From Oscillospiraceae bacterium (GTDB lineage: Bacteria; Bacillota_A; Clostridia; Oscillospirales; Ruminococcaceae), in the NCBI GenBank assembly GCA_017829075.1, contig JAGAJA010000073.1:4342-68341 (forward strand): 64,000 nucleotides of DNA, read 5' to 3'. Below, piece by piece: positions 51,837 to 60,948 of this stretch (within the stretch, counting starts at the first letter, position 1; every line of letters begins with the position of its first letter). The position numbers and the translations under genes are program-made. Below the pieces are notes generated by a model that saw only the letters and a program-made list of their open reading frames with translations, had not been told where the DNA came from and made no database searches.

Positions 51837-51872
51837 AATACTCCTAACGTCTTTGGGGCGTTAGGAGTATTT
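51837..51872 (+). terminator. intrinsic terminator
   Basis: AATACTCCTAACG-loop-CGTTAGGAGTATT with 13-base arms. Confidence 0.85.
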
Positions 51873-51946
51873 GACGAAAATTGTCGGTTATTTTTCTCAG
51901 TCGGACGTATGTCCGGCGTGGTAAGTATAATTTATCTTGTAAAACC

Positions 51947-52276
51947 TTACTTATTGTCAATAAAATCGAAAAATGACTTTACCAATTCCATTGCGTGCTG
52001 TATCTCTCTGTCTGACCGTCCTTTGATAAGTTCAGACCATTCTTTTGTGCTCTTTTCTACTGTATCAATAGGAGTGCCTTTCACAAGATAGTCAGAGGTG
52101 ACGTGAAAGAAGTCTGCCAGCTTTGTAACTATATCCATGCTTGGATTACGTTTATCTGCTTCAATCAATGCAATATAGCTCTCACTGATATAAAGCCTGT
52201 CCGCAAGCTGTATCTGTGTAAGTCCTTTATCTGTTCGCAGCTTTTTTACACGTTGTCCGAATGTACTTTCAACCAT
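51947..52276 (-). CDS. XRE family transcriptional regulator
   Basis: 109 residues. HTH_3 domain: FGQRVKKLRTDKGLTQIQLA, then DRLYISESYIALIEADKRNP and KLADFFHVTSDYLVKG. The C-terminal helix (DREIQHAMELVKSFFDFI) may dimerise. As the only clear regulator in the element it probably controls recombinase or neighbouring promoters; it diverges from the coiled-coil gene at 52440. Confidence 0.92.
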   Translation of the reverse strand: MVESTFGQRVKKLRTDKGLTQIQLADRLYISESYIALIEADKRNPSMDIVTKLADFFHVTSDYLVKGTPIDTVEKSTKEWSELIKGRSDREIQHAMELVKSFFDFIDNK

Positions 52277-52349
52277 AGAATCACACCCCTATCTATATAA
52301 GTATATCATTGAGGGGAATATTATAATCTTTCCTATTGTAATTTTATAC

Positions 52350-52378
52350 TTGACAAATAGTAAGTTTTGCTGTATAAT
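52350..52378 (+). promoter_or_regulatory. promoter of the coiled-coil gene
   Basis: TTGACA (52350-52355), 17-base spacer, TATAAT (52373-52378). Confidence 0.85.
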
Positions 52379-52439
52379 AAGAGTTAGACGAGATGTTTAC
52401 ATCAGGTCTAACATTACATAACGAAAAGGAGTTTGTACC

Positions 52440-52991
52440 ATGGCTTTTTTTAACAATCTGAAGAATACGGCTGGGTCTTTAGGCAAGGGCGCAATGAATG
52501 TAGTGAACACTGGTGCTACCGATGCAAAGGACGCTTCTGAAATTGCGGAAATCAAAAGAGAACTGGATTCCATTGAAAATGACATCATGAGCGGTTATAC
52601 GCAGATAGGCAAAAAATATGTCGATTATGTAAAAAAGACAAATGAAATGCCGGGTATTGACGTATCTGATGTGCTGAAAATGCTTGACCCCAAATTTGAA
52701 CGCAGAGATGAGCTTCAGGCAAAAATGATTGAAATCGAAAAGCGCAGAAAGGACAGAACTCTGCTTCAGGAGAAATCGGCAGTCGAAGCACAGGTTCAGG
52801 CTGAAATTGAAAAGCTTGACAAGGCGCTGGCTATGGATTTAATCGGGCAGGACGAATACAACACTAAGGTTAATCAGCTCAAAAAGCGTGTTGATAATTT
52901 TGAAGCTATCAAAAAAGTTCAGCAGAAATGCGAGATGGGAATTATTACTGCGGCTGAGCGTGACAAGGAAATTGAAGCACTTCTCATGTAA
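52440..52991 (+). CDS. coiled-coil protein with SHOCT-like C-terminal motifs
   Basis: 183 residues after AAAAGGAG. The N-terminus MAFFNNLKNTAGSLGKGAMN could lie on the membrane. Residues ~90-125 form a coiled coil. Two short SHOCT-like units follow (KLDKALAMDLIGQDEYNTKV and KCEMGIITAAERDKEIEALL; SHOCT pattern: L..L...G.It..Ef...K..LL). Such proteins are frequent in phages and integrated elements; their role is not known. Confidence 0.7.
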   Translation: MAFFNNLKNTAGSLGKGAMNVVNTGATDAKDASEIAEIKRELDSIENDIMSGYTQIGKKYVDYVKKTNEMPGIDVSDVLKMLDPKFERRDELQAKMIEIEKRRKDRTLLQEKSAVEAQVQAEIEKLDKALAMDLIGQDEYNTKVNQLKKRVDNFEAIKKVQQKCEMGIITAAERDKEIEALLM

Positions 52992-53014
52992 TTCATGTAT
53001 CTGTATCTGAATAG

Positions 53015-53059
53015 CGAAAAATGCGGTAGTCGGTTTGGCTGTCGCATTTTGCTTTTTCG
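53015..53059 (+). terminator. terminator after the coiled-coil gene
   Basis: AAAATGCG (53019-53026) with CGCATTTT (53044-53051), followed by GCTTTTTC. Confidence 0.7.
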
Positions 53060-53110
53060 AACCCTTATGTTGGCAAGAAAAAAAGTCCCGACCACTACCA
53101 TATTCTGCCA

Positions 53111-53139
53111 TTGACTAATGTGCCATATTGTGCTACAAT
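53111..53139 (+). promoter_or_regulatory. outward-reading promoter at the right end of the element
   Basis: TTGACT (53111-53116), 17-base spacer, TACAAT (53134-53139). It reads across attR; no gene follows for ~900 bases. In the circular form it would read into the element's left end. Confidence 0.55.
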
Positions 53140-53180
53140 ACATAATAGCAAACGAGGTAGAGAGATTAAACTGATACGTT

Positions 53181-53192
53181 TCATCTCGACCA
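53181..53192. repeat. attR: 12-bp copy of the tRNA-Pro 3' end
   Basis: TCATCTCGACCA, identical to 44093-44104. Confidence 0.8.
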
Positions 53193-53199
53193 GAATCGC

Positions 53200-53244
53200 A
53201 CACCAATTTTGATACAATGCGTATCACGATTGGTGTTCTTTTTT
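53200..53244 (+). terminator. original tRNA-Pro terminator
   Basis: ACACCAAT-loop-ATTGGTGT followed by TCTTTTTT, directly beyond attR. Confidence 0.85.
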
Positions 53245-54074
53245 ATGTGCAAAAATCCTGTGTTTACAAGGGTTTATCCACAATTTTTTAACGATAACAG
53301 GCTCTGCGGCATTCCAAAAGCGACGACAGCAGAGCCTGTTACATTTTATTCAAATCGATTTTTAACGAAAGGTCATAGAGGTGTGCATTTTCGGCAAAGG
53401 GCTGTGAACATATTTATTATTCCTGAGAAGAGCAAGAGAATAACCGTAAAAATTCGCTCACCAAGGCATAGCCGCCTTTGGCAATTCCGCCTCGCCGATA
53501 CTTCATCTTTTTTCAGATGATTTGCTCGGCGGGGCGAAAACTGCTTTATCGGCAGCACACTTAGGCGTAGCCGCCTTTGGCAGTTCCGAGGCGCAGGAGC
53601 GTTGGCTATATAATTTATAGGGTTGTTTTACTTGCAGGAAGCAAATATATTACGATAATTTCAAACAGAAGAAAAATAGTGATTGATATCAGCACGATAC
53701 TTTATGTTCAGTTGATAGGAAAAATGAGGTGTGCGGCTTGCTTTTGTAGATTCGAGCCGCTTTATTGTCGTTTTGGGACACATTTATTGACAGTGAATAC
53801 CAAATACTGTATAATCAATTTCGTATAGGTTTGGCTCTTTATTCAAGGGCAATGTGGATCACAAACTTGTACAAACAGTCCATCAGGGAGCGGTGTCCGG
53901 CGGCGGAGTTATGTGCGCTTCTGAGGGTCAGGTACAGCTTAATACGTCTTAGGCGCTTATTTGCACTATTATCCTTGTTCGGTAAATGTTAGTAAGCCGT
54001 TCAAGGCGTTTGACGGCAGAGGGTATTTTGGCATATCCGAATTGCTGTCAAAGACATTTCAAGGAGGAGTAGTT
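53245..54074. other. non-coding region before the giant secreted protein
   Basis: Contains a long stem AACAGGCTCTGC/GCAGAGCCTGTT (53296-53340) followed by ACATTTTATT, which could be a small RNA end or an orphan terminator. It also holds hairpin repeat copy B, plus a partial second copy with GTAGCCGCCTTTGGCAGTTCCG (about 53567-53590). No convincing gene or promoter is recognised. Confidence 0.6.
53480..53556. repeat. long hairpin repeat, copy B
   Basis: GGCAATTCCGCCTCGCCGA...CATCT pairs with AGATGATTTGCTCGGCGGGG...ACTGC, followed by TTTATCGGCAGC. It matches copy C at 60640 almost base for base outside the loop. Confidence 0.85.
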
Positions 54075-57000
54075 ATGACAAAGAAACTGAAGAAACCAAT
54101 AGCGTTCCTGACGGTGTTCGCTATGCTTCTGTCTGTGCTGCTGTATTTCCCCGCGGGGACATTCGGCGGTTTCGGGCTGGGCGTAAGGGCGAGCGCGGCG
54201 GAACCGACCGGCGACGGCTCATCAAACAACCCGTACATACTCACAACCAAAGATCATCTGTACTGGTTTGCTAACCAAGCCAACAACGTAAATCGTGGTA
54301 TTTGCGCCAAGCTCGGAAATAATATCACAGTCAATTCGAGTGTACTGGATTCAAACTGTAATCTGAAATCCGGTCCCTTTGATGCGTGGACGCCTATAGC
54401 TAATTACTGCGGTATATTTGACGGAAATAACTATTCCATCAGCGGAATATATGTCAATAATACTGGTACTTCTTACCAGGGTTTTTTCGAGAGCATAGGT
54501 AAATCTGACAGTGAAAGTGGATATGTAAAGAATCTTACAATCACGGATTCCTACATCAGCGGCGATGAAAAATGTGGTGGTATCTGCGGTTATGTGAATC
54601 TCGGAACTATCTCAAACTGCACATTTAAAGGAGTTGTTAAAGGCACTGAGTATGTCGGCGGTATCGCCGGACGCTTTCAGCGTGCTTACGACAACGCCGA
54701 CATACTAAACTGCTCAAGCTACGGTAAGGTCATCGGCACGGAGGGAGTAGGCGGTATCGTCGGAAGTGTCTTTGGGGATCCTAACAAAGGCTATACTCAG
54801 ACTATTAAAAACTGCGAAAACTACGCCGAGGTCAGCGGCGAACAAATGGTCGGCGGATTATTCGGCTACATCGTGAATTACAAGGTTAATTTTGAGAACT
54901 GCCACAATTACGGCGGTGTTACGGCAGCAACTGAGAGAAGTATACAAACATATGTCGGCGGTATCTGCGGATCAGCGGCATATTTGACGAGCTCCTTCTG
55001 CACGTTTGTCAACGTTAATAACTGCACCAATAGCGGCAGCATAACCGGTAAAACATACGTCGGTGGTATTTTTGGCAATGCCATATCGTATAACACGTAT
55101 ACTTTCAAAAACTGCTCCAACAGCGGCAGCATAAGCGGCAATGAGCGTGTCGGCGGTTTGCTTGGTTATATTCGCTCGGCAGAGGTAAGCGACTGCTACA
55201 ACACCGGCGCTGTAAGCGGAGAACAATTTGTCGGCGGTATCTGCGGATACTCCTACGGCGACCAAACAAAATTCACGAGGGTTTACAATACCAGTAAGAT
55301 CACGGGAACCGTCCAGTATATCGGCGGTTTGTTCGGTAAGACTGAAAGTGCCGTGCAATATGTCACCGAAAGCTACAACACGGGCGAAGTCGACGGAACG
55401 GGAGCACAAGGCGTCGGCGGTATTATCGGCAGCTGCAACCGCGGAACCTTGCCCCAATCAGTTAAAAACTGCTACAACACAGGAAATATTACCGGAGCGA
55501 ATTATGTAGGCGGTATCAGCGGTGTTAGCGGCTGCATTAATACTTCTTCCGTAGAATACTGCTTTAATACAGGAAAAGTCACCGCCACGGGTGGGAGCGC
55601 TTATGGTCTGGTAAGCTCAGGCGGTGAAGCTCATGTGACGATTTCAAACTCTTATTATGACGTAGATGTAAACCCCGACATGACGATTTATAATTCCGAC
55701 AAAATCGCAAAACAAATGCCCACTTCGGCTTTTGAAAGCGGCAAGGTAGCTTATTTGCTCCAGGCAGGCGGCGGAAACTGGGGTCAGAGAATCAGCAGAG
55801 ATGTCTTTAACACGCTTGACAAACACCCTGTGTTAACGACCGGTTCGACTAGCTCGAAATACAGGGTTTACTATGCGACGTATCCGGAGCATGTGGATTA
55901 CTACCACAACCACAATTCAAGCGCAGTCTGCGCAATATGTCCGTTTAATCCGGTACAACCGAGTGTTATAGACGGAGTATACCAGATATCCGATTCAGGC
56001 GAGCTGCTCTGGTTTTCACAGTATGTAAACGGTACTTTGGACGCAACCGGCACACACCCTGACGCAAAGGCTGTTCTCAAGGCGAGCTTTACAATAAACA
56101 GCGATCTCTTAAATAAAGTCAATGACAACAACACGTTCAATGAGAATGAATGGCAGCCTATTGGTTCAAACGCTGCATTCACCGGCAGCTTTGACGGACA
56201 GGGACATACTATCAGCGGTTTGTATTACGATAATGATACTCAAGGATATATCGGTCTATTCGCTAAGATAGGCAGCGGCGGCAAGGTCACCAATGTCGGC
56301 GTGAACGATTCTTATTTCAATGGCAGCGATAATGTCGGCGGTATTGCAGGACAGAACGCCGGTGAAATATCCAACTGTTTCTTCTTCAAGGGAACAGTAA
56401 CCGCAGCTTCCGGCACAAATGTGGGCGATATATGCGGCTCTAACAGCAGCAGCGTAACAAACTGCTATTACCTCGCAGCCAGCGAAACCGACAGTATTGA
56501 CGGCACAACAGCAATGTCTGAGGGCAGCTTCACCAGCGGCGAGGTGGCTTATAAGCTTAACGATAATCCCTCTGAACCCGTATGGGGACAGCTTATTCGC
56601 ACTGACGCTTTCCCTGTTCAGATAGACAACGCAAATACCGTATATTACGGCAGGAAGAATCCTGTATATCACAATCATACCGCAGAAATAACCTACTGCG
56701 ATGATTGTCCGTCTTATTTTGGTGCGGCAACAGCTCCGAGCCCAAACACTGAAAACGAATATGAGATTAGTAATATAGACGAGCTTTATTGGTTTGCGAA
56801 GTATGTCAACAGCGGAAACACGGGTGCACATGCTGTTCTTATGCAGGATATTGAGGTAAACCAGAGAGTTCTGGACGCAAACGGCAACCTTATAAGCGAC
56901 ACAATTCCATACTGGACGCCTATCGGTACGGACTCCAATCCTTTCACCGGCAGCTTTGACGGTCAGTGTTTCAAGATAAGCGGTTTGTATGTTGACAGCA

Positions 57001-60000
57001 GTGCAGACAATATCGGTCTGTTCGGCGTTATCGGCAGCGGAGGCGGGGTTTCCAATGTCGGTGTTATTGATTCCTATTTCAGTGGAAACGACTATGTCGG
57101 AGGTATTGCCGGAAAGAACAACGGTACAATAACCGGCTGCTTCAGCATGAGCACTGTCAGCGCAACAGGTTCAAACATAGGCGGTATCAGCGGCAGCGGC
57201 GGCACTGTAAATCACAGCTTCTACCTTTCGGACAACGATTCGGGCGAGACTAAAACCGCAGAGCAGTTCACAAACGGCGATGTTGCATACAACCTCAATT
57301 CCTCACAGAATACTCCTGTATGGGGACAGGTGATAGAAAGAGATCTGCTTCCTGTATCCTACAATGATGTAAACAAGGTTTATTTTGCGCAGGACATTTA
57401 CCACAACCACAGCGGCGAATTGTGTGATTTATGTAATGCTATTCTGCCCACCGTGCCTGATTCGGAAAACGACGTATATCAGATAACCAAGGCAAGCGAG
57501 CTTGAATGGTTCGCGCGGTGGGTAAACAGCGGAAATACCACAGCAAAGGCTGTTCTGAAAAACGATATCAAGATCAATGCGAACGTAATAGCCGCTGACG
57601 GAACCGTTAACAGTGGCTCATTCCTTACGATCACCTCTGTCGGAACGCAGGCGAACCCCTTTGATGGCTCGTTTAACGGCAACGGCTATACAATAGGCGG
57701 TCTTTATTTCGATAACGCAAGCGCAAGCAATGTCGGTCTGTTCGGATCTACGGGAAGCAATGCTTCGATAACAAAGCTGCGCATTGCGGATTCGTATTTC
57801 AGCGCAAATCAGTATGTCGGCAGTATCTGCGGCAATAACGCAGGCAATATCTCCGAGTGCTGCGTCGAAAACTGCGTTGTAACCGGAAAGGACGCCGGCG
57901 GTCTTTGCGGCAGCAACAGCGGTACGATCAAGAACTGCTATAATACCGGAAAAGTCAGCGGAGATAAATCCGGCGGTATTTGCGGCTCAAACAGCGGCAC
58001 AGTTTCATACTGCTATACAACTACCAAACTCAGCGGCAATAATCACGGCGGAGTTTGCGGAACCGGTTCATGTGAAAACAGCTACTACCTTAAAGAAACC
58101 GCTCCCGACATTAGCTCGGGTATCGGTACACCGATATCTTTTGTCGATATGACAAATGACGATATCCTCACCACTTGGGGAGTCGGCTCGGAATGGGGAA
58201 AAACCTCCAATAACCTCAACGACAGGCGTCTGTATTTACCGAATCTTTCGGCTATCAGAAGCAGCGACACGTCCGTTACCTATACTCCTAAGTTCGTATT
58301 AAAGAACACCAACACAACCCCGATCCTTTACAAGGACGATCTGAAATTCACATTTGAAACTGTGCTGGATGTTCCCGACATCGGCGAAGTTCATGTACCA
58401 ATCATCGCTTCACCGACTGATCTTCTGCCGAGTAATTTCAGCTTCAGTCACAACGACGAGCCGTTTGACCTTGGAACTCTTACCTTTGATTATCGGAGCA
58501 GCAGCCGTTTGGATCTTAAGATAAGCGGACGCTATGTCGGATATTTCAACATTAACTTTCAAACCGGAATAATCAATGTGTATTTTGCCGAGGATATCAA
58601 CGCAGGCACATACAAAATAGAGATAGCATACAACGGAACTGGCAATCCGTTTTTCACAGGTACTTCTGCGACCTGCACATTCAATATCACACCGGCGCAA
58701 CCCACGGTCAACATACCGAGCGCTTCTGATATTACCTACGGCGAGTCGCTTGCGGCGTCTGTGCTCAAGGACAGCAGCGGTAATACAGACAGCACATGGG
58801 TATGGCTGGACAGCACTATTGTCCCTGCTGTAAGCGAAAACCAACAGACGATAGTTACGGCAAATGTTGTCGATGATGTGAACTATGATTATTCAGGCGT
58901 TTATGGCTACGACCCGACAACTCACCTCGTTAAGCAAAACATCACGCTTACGATCAATCCGGCTGTTCCGTCTATTGTCGTAACGACAGAGCCCTCGGCG
59001 ACTATTCCGGGCAAGACCGTAACCGTTAGCGCAGCGGTCAGCAACCCCATTAATTCAACGCTGAACGATCTCCCGCCTGTGGAGTTCTCCTACCTCATAG
59101 GCAACGGCGCTGAACAGGCGATAACCAACGGTTCCTTTGTTATCCCTGAGGATACAGAGCTCGGAACTGTTATCACGATAATCGCCAGAACTCCTGAAAC
59201 AACAAAATACGCAGCGGGTACCGACAACCAAACAACTGTGATAGTCACCGACTGCACACACGCAGGAAAGGTGCTGAAATACGACGAGAACAGCCACTGG
59301 TATCACTGCGACAACTGCGGCGCTGACCTTAACAGAGAAGCTCACAGCGGCGGCACGGCTACCTGCACGAATAAGGCAGTCTGCACCCTTTGCAAGCAGA
59401 AATACGGCACAGTAAACGAAAACAACCACACGCACATTGCAACGGAATGGTCGGCAGACGACACAGGACACTGGCACGAGTGCGCAGACTGCCATGCGCA
59501 GGTTGATAAGACGGCGCATACCTCAAGCGGCGCTGCTACCAGCGAACTCGCGGAGATCTGCACGATTTGCGAGTATGAAATAAACCCGAAGCTCGGTCAT
59601 GTGGCAACACCTGTAATTACCCCCAAAAGCGGCACTTTCACCGGTTCGCAGGAGATCACGATAACCTGCCGGACTGAAGGCGCGGATATCTACTATACGA
59701 CTGACGGTAAAACGCCGACAACATCAAGCACAAGATACACAGGCGCATTTACAGTCAGTGCAACTACGACGGTGAAGGCAATCGCGGTCAAACTCGGAAT
59801 GTCAGACAGCGATGTCGTATCCGCCAAATTCACCAAAACGTCTTATGGCGGAAGCGGCGGTAGTGGCGGAAGCGGAGGCGGAAGTGGCAGAGGTGGAAAC
59901 AGCTCCACAACGTCTAACCCCTCTATCGGCGGTTCTGAAAAGAGCTGGAGCGATATTGCGGCAGACCTTGCAAAGCTCGCGATCGATTCTGAAGTAACGA

Positions 60001-60593
60001 TCAAGCTTAATGGCAATACCACAGTTCCTGTTGAGGTCATCAAGGTAATTGCTGAAAGAAAACTAAAGGTCACATTTGTTGTTGACACCGTGAAAAGCTG
60101 GAAAACAGACGGCGCAGAGATAAAAACTCCCGCGGCGGCTGACTTAAAATTCACAAAAACGTCAGGCGCAAAATCCGATGGTCTGCGTGGTATCGTGGGT
60201 CTTAGATTCACTATAAACGATACGAATATCCCGACAGACCTTGAAATCGCATTCAAGACTGAACACGCAGGCAAGTTCGCAAACCTATACAGGTACGTTG
60301 ATGGCAAGCCGGTGTTCGTGACCTGCTCGAAGCTCGGTGCGGACGGAAAGGTGATCCTTCACGATGTCGTTGAAAAGGGCGATTACGTTGTAATGCTCTG
60401 TGAGTTCAGCGACAGACCCGGCGACATGAACAATGACGGAACAATGGACGTCTTTGACGCATCTGCAATACTAAAGGATCTTGTTGAGCTTGAAAAGGGC
60501 AAAAATCCGCTTATGGCTGACTTTAACAGCGACGGAGAGATTAATGTGTTTGACGCTTCAGCAATTCTGAAAAGAATTGTTGGTTTAGCGTAA
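54075..60593 (+). CDS. giant secreted GLUG-repeat protein with C-terminal type I dockerin
   Basis: 2172 residues from ATG 54075 (AAGGAGGAGTAGTT upstream). Signal peptide to about ASAAEP. Residues ~40-1410 hold four blocks, each opening with a Y.I....EL.WFA..VN unit followed by GLUG-type repeats (YVGGIAGRF, VGGLFGYI, VGGICGYS). Then come an Ig-like/MBG region, two Cys/His-rich units (HWYHCDNCGADLNREAHSG; HWHECADCHAQVDKTAHT), a chitobiase-C-like domain (GADIYYTTDGKTPTTS), a Gly/Ser linker, an unassigned domain, and a dockerin with two Ca-binding repeats (DMNNDGTMDVFDASAILKD; DFNSDGEINVFDASAILKR). The dockerin predicts binding to a cohesin on a scaffold or cell surface. The ligand is unknown. 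Confidence 0.92.
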   Translation: MTKKLKKPIAFLTVFAMLLSVLLYFPAGTFGGFGLGVRASAAEPTGDGSSNNPYILTTKDHLYWFANQANNVNRGICAKLGNNITVNSSVLDSNCNLKSGPFDAWTPIANYCGIFDGNNYSISGIYVNNTGTSYQGFFESIGKSDSESGYVKNLTITDSYISGDEKCGGICGYVNLGTISNCTFKGVVKGTEYVGGIAGRFQRAYDNADILNCSSYGKVIGTEGVGGIVGSVFGDPNKGYTQTIKNCENYAEVSGEQMVGGLFGYIVNYKVNFENCHNYGGVTAATERSIQTYVGGICGSAAYLTSSFCTFVNVNNCTNSGSITGKTYVGGIFGNAISYNTYTFKNCSNSGSISGNERVGGLLGYIRSAEVSDCYNTGAVSGEQFVGGICGYSYGDQTKFTRVYNTSKITGTVQYIGGLFGKTESAVQYVTESYNTGEVDGTGAQGVGGIIGSCNRGTLPQSVKNCYNTGNITGANYVGGISGVSGCINTSSVEYCFNTGKVTATGGSAYGLVSSGGEAHVTISNSYYDVDVNPDMTIYNSDKIAKQMPTSAFESGKVAYLLQAGGGNWGQRISRDVFNTLDKHPVLTTGSTSSKYRVYYATYPEHVDYYHNHNSSAVCAICPFNPVQPSVIDGVYQISDSGELLWFSQYVNGTLDATGTHPDAKAVLKASFTINSDLLNKVNDNNTFNENEWQPIGSNAAFTGSFDGQGHTISGLYYDNDTQGYIGLFAKIGSGGKVTNVGVNDSYFNGSDNVGGIAGQNAGEISNCFFFKGTVTAASGTNVGDICGSNSSSVTNCYYLAASETDSIDGTTAMSEGSFTSGEVAYKLNDNPSEPVWGQLIRTDAFPVQIDNANTVYYGRKNPVYHNHTAEITYCDDCPSYFGAATAPSPNTENEYEISNIDELYWFAKYVNSGNTGAHAVLMQDIEVNQRVLDANGNLISDTIPYWTPIGTDSNPFTGSFDGQCFKISGLYVDSSADNIGLFGVIGSGGGVSNVGVIDSYFSGNDYVGGIAGKNNGTITGCFSMSTVSATGSNIGGISGSGGTVNHSFYLSDNDSGETKTAEQFTNGDVAYNLNSSQNTPVWGQVIERDLLPVSYNDVNKVYFAQDIYHNHSGELCDLCNAILPTVPDSENDVYQITKASELEWFARWVNSGNTTAKAVLKNDIKINANVIAADGTVNSGSFLTITSVGTQANPFDGSFNGNGYTIGGLYFDNASASNVGLFGSTGSNASITKLRIADSYFSANQYVGSICGNNAGNISECCVENCVVTGKDAGGLCGSNSGTIKNCYNTGKVSGDKSGGICGSNSGTVSYCYTTTKLSGNNHGGVCGTGSCENSYYLKETAPDISSGIGTPISFVDMTNDDILTTWGVGSEWGKTSNNLNDRRLYLPNLSAIRSSDTSVTYTPKFVLKNTNTTPILYKDDLKFTFETVLDVPDIGEVHVPIIASPTDLLPSNFSFSHNDEPFDLGTLTFDYRSSSRLDLKISGRYVGYFNINFQTGIINVYFAEDINAGTYKIEIAYNGTGNPFFTGTSATCTFNITPAQPTVNIPSASDITYGESLAASVLKDSSGNTDSTWVWLDSTIVPAVSENQQTIVTANVVDDVNYDYSGVYGYDPTTHLVKQNITLTINPAVPSIVVTTEPSATIPGKTVTVSAAVSNPINSTLNDLPPVEFSYLIGNGAEQAITNGSFVIPEDTELGTVITIIARTPETTKYAAGTDNQTTVIVTDCTHAGKVLKYDENSHWYHCDNCGADLNREAHSGGTATCTNKAVCTLCKQKYGTVNENNHTHIATEWSADDTGHWHECADCHAQVDKTAHTSSGAATSELAEICTICEYEINPKLGHVATPVITPKSGTFTGSQEITITCRTEGADIYYTTDGKTPTTSSTRYTGAFTVSATTTVKAIAVKLGMSDSDVVSAKFTKTSYGGSGGSGGSGGGSGRGGNSSTTSNPSIGGSEKSWSDIAADLAKLAIDSEVTIKLNGNTTVPVEVIKVIAERKLKVTFVVDTVKSWKTDGAEIKTPAAADLKFTKTSGAKSDGLRGIVGLRFTINDTNIPTDLEIAFKTEHAGKFANLYRYVDGKPVFVTCSKLGADGKVILHDVVEKGDYVVMLCEFSDRPGDMNNDGTMDVFDASAILKDLVELEKGKNPLMADFNSDGEINVFDASAILKRIVGLA

Positions 60594-60639
60594 TCGCAAC
60601 TGAATAGCAAAATGGGCGTACAGAAAGGGTGCCCCTTTT

Positions 60640-60717
60640 GGCAGTTCCGCCTCGCCGACACTTCATCTTTGCGCAAGATGATTTGCTCGGCGGGGCGAAA
60701 ACTGCTATATCGGCAGC
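60640..60717. repeat. long hairpin repeat, copy C
   Basis: GGCAGTTCCGCCTCGCCGA...CATCTT-GCGC-AAGATG...CTCGGCGGGG...ACTGC, then TATATCGGCAGC. It lies 47 bases after the giant gene; copy B lies before it. The remainder of 60,594-60,948 shows no gene. Confidence 0.85.
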
Positions 60718-60895
60718 CAACTAATGTACGTCCATTTCTCTTGTCGCGAATGCTGAAAGTTTTCAAGTGAAAGTCACTGCGAGTATATAGAAATTCTCTG
60801 CTTCAATTCCTGTTCATTTTGACATCTGACATATCCGGTATCGAATGCCGCTCACCGGGTTTCTTTTGTCATTATATCCGACACAGCGCAGGCAT

Positions 60896-60926
60896 AAAAA
60901 GAAGAGCACTCCTTACCGGAGCGCTC
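60896..60926 (-). terminator. terminator of the leftward P-loop/LRR cluster
   Basis: Reverse strand GAGCGCTCC-GGTAA-GGAGTGCTC then TTCTTTTT. Confidence 0.85.
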
Positions 60927-60948
60927 ATTATTGTCTGTTTTTACTGAT

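Larger units (their letters stand above)
44093..53192. mobile_element. SCC-like element with serine recombinases in tRNA-Pro
   Basis: TCATCTCGACCA at the tRNA 3' end (44093-44104) is repeated at 53181-53192, and a strong terminator suited to the original tRNA follows attR. Inside are, in leftward order from the right, DUF1643, an unknown, DUF960, two micropeptides, a DUF927 ATPase, a Ser-less recombinase-like protein, a shortened recombinase and a full serine recombinase. This is the ccr-cch-DUF960-DUF1643 core of staphylococcal SCC elements. The right end adds a regulator and small proteins. No resistance or capsule cargo is seen. Confidence 0.8.

Noticed and set aside
53577..53992. Short ORFs upstream of the giant gene
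   Set aside because: No ribosome sites, overlapping repeats, and no recognisable protein pattern.
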